Positions 60,915 through 64,000 of a DNA stretch of 64,000 nucleotides are shown piece after piece. The stretch comes from Sporocytophaga myxococcoides. GTDB lineage: Bacteria > Bacteroidota > Bacteroidia > Cytophagales > Cytophagaceae. A model generated the notes under the pieces. The model ran no database searches. It was given only the letters and a program-made list of their open reading frames with translations, and was not told the DNA's origin. The position numbers and the translations under genes are program-made. The stretch is from the NCBI RefSeq assembly GCF_000775915.1, contig NZ_BBLT01000004.1, positions 1 to 64,000 of the forward strand, given 5' to 3'. Every line of letters starts with the position of its first letter. The stretch's first letter is position 1.

Positions 60915-61274
60915 ATGAACGACATCTCCAACAAAAACGATATCAAGACATTAGTTGACCGCTTTTATGAAAAAGTAAACAGTGATGAATTGCTGTCACC
61001 TATATTTAACGGTCATGCTGAAGTGGACTGGCCGGAACACCTTCCTACTATGTATGATTTCTGGAACAGCCTTCTTTTTGGTTCTATGGAATATAAAGGA
61101 CAACCCTTTCCAAAACATATGACTCTGCCTGTAACAAAAGAGCATTTCGAAAGATGGATACAGTTATTTACTGCTACACTGGAGGAAAATTTTGAAGGCC
61201 CTAAGGCAGATGAAGCCCTGTCAAGAGCCATGAACATTGCCCGAGTATTCATGACAAAAATGGCCTTATTGTAA
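60915..61274 (+). CDS. Group III truncated hemoglobin
   Basis: 119 residues. The truncated 2-on-2 globin fold shows the proximal His77 in TKEHFERWIQLF, and the CD/E region with WPEHLPTMYDFW typical of group III (trHbP). It could bind oxygen or nitric oxide. The 3' end overlaps the convergent phosphodiesterase-type gene by nine bases. It starts 86 bases after the protease-fusion gene, and may be in the same transcript. Confidence 0.92.
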   Translation: MNDISNKNDIKTLVDRFYEKVNSDELLSPIFNGHAEVDWPEHLPTMYDFWNSLLFGSMEYKGQPFPKHMTLPVTKEHFERWIQLFTATLEENFEGPKADEALSRAMNIARVFMTKMALL

Positions 61275-62171
61275 CTTATTTTTATTATCAGGCAATTCCA
61301 TCAATGCCTTAATTACCTCTCCCTTCCAGCAGCCAGGAATCGTACAGTTTAGAATACTGGCAAGCGTAACAGGAAGATCATAATTATGCAATCTATCCGG
61401 AAGCCTTAATCCAACCGGAATTCCGACACCTGCTAAAATCAAAGGAACCTCTCTTAACTTCTTTGATCTGCCTCCATGCCCTTTTCCATTAAATCCATGA
61501 TCTGAAGTAATAATAAAAATTGTACTATCCAGCGCATTTCCTTCCCTCATCTTTTCAAGTATAACTCCCGTAAGTGAGTCAGCTCTTTCGACAGCAGTTT
61601 TATACTGATTACTACGATATCCATAAGTATGGCCGGCTTTATCAACAAGGTCCAAATGAATAAAGGTCAGCAATGGCTTTTCTTTAATTATATAATCAGA
61701 AGCTTTTAATATTAGTCCACTTCCTTTCTCATGATAACTATAAGTTAAAGTATTAAACTCTATTAGTTCTGTAAATTCTTTCCACTCATGAAACACAACT
61801 ATATTTTCATCAGGGTATCTATCTCTCATAACTTTGAATATAGTGGGTACAGTATTTCCCTTCTCCTGATTGCAAAAAAAATGGTCTTTAAAATCTGATT
61901 TTCTCCATTTATTATCCTTTATCTGATGATCTTTGGTAGATACCCCCATAAGCAATGAGGCCCAATTAGGATTACTCAAAGTGGGCAGTACTGCATTGAC
62001 ATTGTATGAATACGAGCCCATAGTAGCGAGACTATCCCACACCGGTGTATTGGCTTTTTTCAGTATTCTTGAACCCAACCCGTCAACTCCTATAAAAACT
62101 ATTCTCTTCTGACTGAAAACAGATGAAATAAAGAGAATATAAAAAAACAAAACGGTATAAATTTTCCTCAT
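61266..62171 (-). CDS. Secreted alkaline-phosphatase-superfamily phosphodiesterase/nucleotide pyrophosphatase
   Basis: 301 residues with a signal peptide (1-20). Metal-binding Asp30 in FIGVDGLG, nucleophile region LPTLSNPNWASLLMG (Thr64 or Ser66), LDLVDKAGHTYG and the second metal site TSDHGFNGKGHGG are all present, so it belongs to the NPP/alkaline phosphatase superfamily. It should cleave phosphoesters or diesters of nucleotides or sugars in the periplasm; the substrate is not predicted. It is convergent with, and overlaps, the hemoglobin gene. Confidence 0.88.
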   Translation of the reverse strand: MRKIYTVLFFYILFISSVFSQKRIVFIGVDGLGSRILKKANTPVWDSLATMGSYSYNVNAVLPTLSNPNWASLLMGVSTKDHQIKDNKWRKSDFKDHFFCNQEKGNTVPTIFKVMRDRYPDENIVVFHEWKEFTELIEFNTLTYSYHEKGSGLILKASDYIIKEKPLLTFIHLDLVDKAGHTYGYRSNQYKTAVERADSLTGVILEKMREGNALDSTIFIITSDHGFNGKGHGGRSKKLREVPLILAGVGIPVGLRLPDRLHNYDLPVTLASILNCTIPGCWKGEVIKALMELPDNKNKLQ

Positions 62172-62215
62172 CGCAAGACCTTTCTGAATATTTAAGTCAT
62201 TACGATTAAAAAAAG

Positions 62216-62248
62216 TTATAAAAAAGGCGGGAGATCGCTCTCCCGCCC
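62216..62248 (-). terminator. Terminator of the right-edge T9SS gene
   Basis: A GC-rich nine-base stem GGCGGGAGA / TCTCCCGCC with loop TCGC, followed on the minus strand by TTTTTTATAAC. It is just downstream of the stop at 62279. Confidence 0.9.
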
Positions 62249-62278
62249 AACTTTAAATTAACCAAAACATAGAAACTA

Positions 62279-64000
62279 TTACTCTACAATTACTTTATAT
62301 ACCTTTTGAATATTTCCTGCCTCTATCATTACAAAATACAAACCACTTGGAAAACCTGAGATATCGACAGCGAGACCGTCATCTGATTTCAGATCTGTTC
62401 TGCTATTCTGGTACACTGTATTTCCAAAAGAGTTTTGAATGCTTATCACCAGTTCCTGATTTTCGTTTACCATTGATTGAATAGTCAACACATCCTTCGC
62501 GGGGTTAGGATAAACTGAGAAAAACAGGTTTTCAAAATTTACAGCTACCATCTTACTTGTTGTTTGACTTCCGTCAGTGTCAACTTCTACGATTCTGTAA
62601 TAAGCTACGGAACTTACAGGATTTTTGTCAACAAAGGAATAATTAGTAACCAATGAAGTATTGCCACTTGCCTGAACAGTACCTATTTTCTGGAAGGATA
62701 TACCATCTACAGATCTTTCTACAATAAAGTTATTACTATTATTTTCCCAGGCTGTACTCCAGATTACTTCAACTCCATTTTTGATGCCTTTAGCAGCAAA
62801 ATTCAGGAATTCTATAGGCAACGTACATTCGTAGATAGCTTTTACCGGTACACGGGCACATGGAGTGCCCGCAGATATTGCCCATCTCCACATACCAGGA
62901 ACAGAAGAGGCAGGCTGACCAGACATCGGTCCGACAAATCTGACAGAAGACGCATATGTTGTTCCCCATGTCATACCACCATTATACCATCCCATATCAT
63001 GATTATTTGGAGCCGGTTCAGCATATTCAATTCTATATCCTGTCCCTGCCGGTACTGAAACATTTGCAGGTACTTTTACCCATTGCCATGTTCCACCTGC
63101 TGTACAACCAGCGCCAGTAGGATAACTATAAGTTACAGATCCCCCAGGTATTATAGTACCAGATGAATTTACAATATTAAAAGCCATGGTCGTGGGACAA
63201 CCATAAACTATTACATACATCCAGACAGAATCTATCACAAATGGTGTTATTGCATCAAAGACAAACTTAGTTTCATTTTGTACTCCACGCTGGCCAAAAC
63301 CAGTGAAAGAGCCGGTAGAAGCCAAAGAAGGCCCTATTGTTGCCTTAAATGAAGAGGTATCTTCTACATAAAAAGTATAGTCAGAAGTTGCGGATGCAGA
63401 GAAGGTATATGTATTTCCTCCTTTCTGAAGCAGGTTAGCAGGAGCAGTTCCTGTTGGACTGTTCCACCACTTATATTTACCGCTATTTGCAGGAGTCACT
63501 GAAACTGTTGCATTTTTTACCGGACAAAATATTGTATTCTGAGGTACAGGAGCAGTTGTCGTAATGACAGAAATGTCTGATACAGTACCACAAGTTGGAT
63601 CTATAACATCGACCCTATAGGTGCCTGGAGTATTTACAAAGAAAGTCTTCGAAGAATCATTACCACCTGCACGTGTCGGAAATCCTTTATACCATTTATA
63701 TTTAACCCCAACCCCTGCATGTCCGGCATCTAGTGTAACAGAAGCCGGATCGCATAAACTAAGATTAGGAATATCCACAGTAAAAGTATTTAATATAACA
63801 ATCTGATCAGATTTTGGACAAGATCCATTATCAGAGACACAAACGGTATAAGTACCGGGGGCAGTTATTACCCTTGAATAAGGAGCAGACATGCCCATTC
63901 CGGAAGGACCATCTGACCAGGTAACTGATGTTGTTGAATTATGAGGAATAGCAGCATCAAGAGTAATTGAACCACCAGTACCACAAATAGTCCTATCTGC
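62279..64000 (-). CDS. Secreted repeat protein with T9SS tail (5' end outside window)
   Basis: The frame stays open to the right edge: an internal ATG at 63898 is not the start, because codons upstream (ATCGTGGSIT-like, with GTGGSITL) are coding. 574 codons are visible. They include Ig-like or SprB-type repeat domains (TCVSDNG-type strands with CPVKNATVSV, ...GKYKWW), a beta-sandwich domain (about 63350-62860) and the pre-tail module LPIEFLNFAAKG followed by FN3-like strands. The T9SS C-terminal domain starts near 62510 (VYPNPAKDV) and ends KVIVE. The function is likely surface adhesion or carbohydrate binding; no catalytic domain is visible. Confidence 0.85.
   Translation of the reverse strand, partial: ADRTICGTGGSITLDAAIPHNSTTSVTWSDGPSGMGMSAPYSRVITAPGTYTVCVSDNGSCPKSDQIVILNTFTVDIPNLSLCDPASVTLDAGHAGVGVKYKWYKGFPTRAGGNDSSKTFFVNTPGTYRVDVIDPTCGTVSDISVITTTAPVPQNTIFCPVKNATVSVTPANSGKYKWWNSPTGTAPANLLQKGGNTYTFSASATSDYTFYVEDTSSFKATIGPSLASTGSFTGFGQRGVQNETKFVFDAITPFVIDSVWMYVIVYGCPTTMAFNIVNSSGTIIPGGSVTYSYPTGAGCTAGGTWQWVKVPANVSVPAGTGYRIEYAEPAPNNHDMGWYNGGMTWGTTYASSVRFVGPMSGQPASSVPGMWRWAISAGTPCARVPVKAIYECTLPIEFLNFAAKGIKNGVEVIWSTAWENNSNNFIVERSVDGISFQKIGTVQASGNTSLVTNYSFVDKNPVSSVAYYRIVEVDTDGSQTTSKMVAVNFENLFFSVYPNPAKDVLTIQSMVNENQELVISIQNSFGNTVYQNSRTDLKSDDGLAVDISGFPSGLYFVMIEAGNIQKVYKVIVE

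Overview
The window looks like chromosome from a gliding, polysaccharide-degrading member of the Bacteroidetes, most likely Cytophagales (Cytophaga/Sporocytophaga-like). This is inferred from gene content, not from a marker search. The DNA is AT-rich. There is a PorP/SprF-type membrane protein of the type IX secretion system (T9SS). Seven secreted proteins keep or would keep a C-terminal T9SS sorting domain (PNP motif followed by a lysine-rich end), and several promoters fit the Bacteroidetes pattern TTG-N17-23-TAnnTTTG. No phage, integrase, intact insertion sequence or CRISPR array was seen.

Region 1 (1-6.1 kb) is a cell-surface region: the N-terminal part of a large Ig-repeat adhesin that runs off the left edge, a small lipoprotein, a PorP/SprF-like protein and an OmpA-family protein, then tRNA-Cys. 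Region 2 (6.1-31.8 kb) is mostly housekeeping: rpsA, an NlpC/P60 hydrolase, smpB, tsaD, a divergent tamB-like gene with two companions, RNase P RNA, an NtrC-type regulator without a DNA-binding domain, a LuxE-like protein, a fused E1 dehydrogenase, a DUF1573 protein, alanine dehydrogenase, membrane proteins, AMP nucleosidase, Dps and a fatty acid hydroxylase. Two small genes of 41 and 58 codons are hidden in its gaps.

Region 3 (32.3-54.9 kb) is a plant-polysaccharide block. It holds a PstS-like binding protein, a multidomain GH8 enzyme with a T9SS tail, a lipoprotein GH5 mannanase, a universal stress protein, a CAT-like acetyltransferase with a 5'-truncated second copy, and a beta-helix T9SS protein. 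Then come four tandem minus-strand genes (GH43, GH43, CE1-type esterase, GH95) that share a CBM6-like module and a T9SS tail. There is no SusC/SusD pair, so this is a secreted hemicellulase set rather than a classical PUL.

Region 4 (55-64 kb) has tRNA-Val, a UMF1-type transporter divergent from an orphan ABC ATPase, a palindromic inverted-repeat element that fills a convergent junction, a DUF4349 protein and a small lipoprotein. It continues with an ECF sigma factor overlapping a membrane anti-sigma-like protein fused to a trypsin-like protease, a truncated hemoglobin, a phosphodiesterase-type enzyme and a T9SS protein running off the right edge.

The most unusual items are the ECF sigma/anti-sigma-protease pair (59265-60828), the REC-AAA+ regulator with a GSFTSA loop and no HTH (17472-18629), the inverted-repeat element (57886-58021) and the shared CBM6-sorting cassette (44218-54907). 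None is proven novel from sequence alone.
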